A stretch of 23,460 bases of DNA from JBLMXQ01 sp050257855. GTDB taxonomy: Bacteria; Acidobacteriota; Vicinamibacteria; Vicinamibacterales; CAVVIG01. Positions within the stretch are counted from its first letter, which is position 1. Each line of letters starts with the position of its first letter. Position numbers and translations under genes: made by a program. The notes under the pieces are model-generated. The model was not told where the DNA came from. It searched no databases and saw only the letters and a list, made by a program, of their open reading frames with translations. The DNA lies in the NCBI GenBank assembly GCA_050257855.1, contig JBLMXQ010000021.1:1-23460 (forward strand), read 5' to 3'. Shown here in pieces: positions 22,899 to 23,460 of this stretch.

Positions 22899-23460
22899 TC
22901 ACAGACGGACCGCGATCGGCGCGCCGTCGAACGTGACCTCGCGCGCGGATGCCGCGCCGGCGACCTCGATCAGGAAGTCGCGCGCGGGCGGGCGCATGCG
23001 CGAGCCGGCCGCGAGCGCGAGCGTCGCCGTCCGCCGCGCCTCCTCCCACCGGCACTCGATGCCCATCCAGTCACCCTGCCGGTACGCGAAGCTCTCGCCG
23101 TCGTCGTCGTAGAGGAGGAACCGGCCGTCCGCGCCGGGATAGATGCGCAGCGTGGTGGGCTCGTCCGCGCGCTCGCTCGTGTACTGCCTGACCGGGTCGA
23201 GCGGCACGATTGCGCCTGCCCGTGCGAACAGCGGCAGCGTCGCGAGATCGACGGCGCGATCGATCTCGCGGCCGCCCTCGCTGCGCTCGTCCGTCCAGAA
23301 GTCGTACCAGATCCCGCGCGGCAGATAGAGCCGCCGCGCCGCCGCGCCGCGTTCGACGACCGGAGCCACGAGGATGTCGCGGCCCCACAGGTATTCGTCG
23401 CCTCGCCCGGCGGTCGCGGGATCGTCGGGATGATGCAGCCACAACGCCCTGACAATCGGC
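22899..23460 (-). CDS. GH31 alpha-glucosidase family protein, C-terminal part
   Basis: The frame is open from the stop at 22899 to the right edge, so only the last 187 residues are present. PIVRALWLHHPDDP leads to DEYLWGRDILVAPVVERG and the hallmark YLPRGIWYDFWTDE, then LPLFARAGAIVPLDPVR, which form the end of the GH31 barrel and the proximal C-terminal beta-domain. LRIYPGADGRFLLYDDDGES belongs to the DUF5110-like distal domain. GH31 enzymes cleave alpha-glucosides, alpha-xylosides and related bonds; the catalytic Asp residues lie outside the window, so specificity is unknown. Convergent with msrA. Confidence 0.88.
   Translation of the reverse strand, partial: PIVRALWLHHPDDPATAGRGDEYLWGRDILVAPVVERGAAARRLYLPRGIWYDFWTDERSEGGREIDRAVDLATLPLFARAGAIVPLDPVRQYTSERADEPTTLRIYPGADGRFLLYDDDGESFAYRQGDWMGIECRWEEARRTATLALAAGSRMRPPARDFLIEVAGAASAREVTFDGAPIAVRL

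Overview
The window looks like a chromosomal segment of a high-GC soil-type Acidobacteriota, plausibly class Vicinamibacteria. This is an inference. It rests on very GC-rich third codon positions, on two ~840-residue orphan MacB/FtsX-type permeases without a partner ATPase (the 'acidobacterial duplicated orphan permease', ADOP, architecture), and on the unusually high share of exported enzymes (Sec and Tat signals). No rRNA, tRNA, CRISPR array, transposase or integrase was seen.

Layout. 1-105: three copies of a palindromic repeat directly behind the stop codon of an ADOP permease (106-2619, minus). 2747-5002 (plus): an exported HpcH/HpaI-aldolase-like protein, then an M29 aminopeptidase 3 nt later, ending in a strong hairpin that also serves the convergent small gene at 5049-5411 (minus). 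5513-9879 (minus): a Tat-exported TIM-barrel protein of glycoside-hydrolase type, a Tat-exported DapA/NAL-family aldolase and an exported N-acyl-D-amino-acid-deacylase-type amidohydrolase, in transcription order. 9888-10140: remains of a response-regulator receiver domain. 10240-15613 (minus): an exported alkaline-phosphatase-superfamily phosphodiesterase and, upstream of it, a 1062-residue secreted Asp-box (BNR/VPS10-like) propeller protein; both starts are covered by long imperfect palindromes. 15698-17078 (minus): a beta-barrel outer-membrane protein overlapping the end of a small secreted Asp-Arg-repeat protein. 17375-20916 (minus): a second ADOP permease behind an RluA-type pseudouridine synthase. 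20997-22851 (plus): a CapA-like exported phosphoesterase and an exported MsrA, translationally close. 22899-23460 (minus): the C-terminal part of a GH31 alpha-glucosidase that runs off the right edge.

How the genes may work together. Most products are predicted to be periplasmic, outer-membrane or extracellular: polymer or peptide breakdown (GH31, GH-like TIM barrel, M29 peptidase, D-amino-acylase, phosphodiesterase) and envelope upkeep (MsrA, CapA-like, ADOP permeases). This fits a scavenging heterotroph. No single well-known pathway or defence system is complete here.

The least explained items are the two exported aldolase-fold proteins with altered active sites, the coupled DR-repeat/beta-barrel pair, the start-site palindromes of two adjacent secreted-protein genes, and the stop-codon-anchored palindromic repeat found at both ends of the window.
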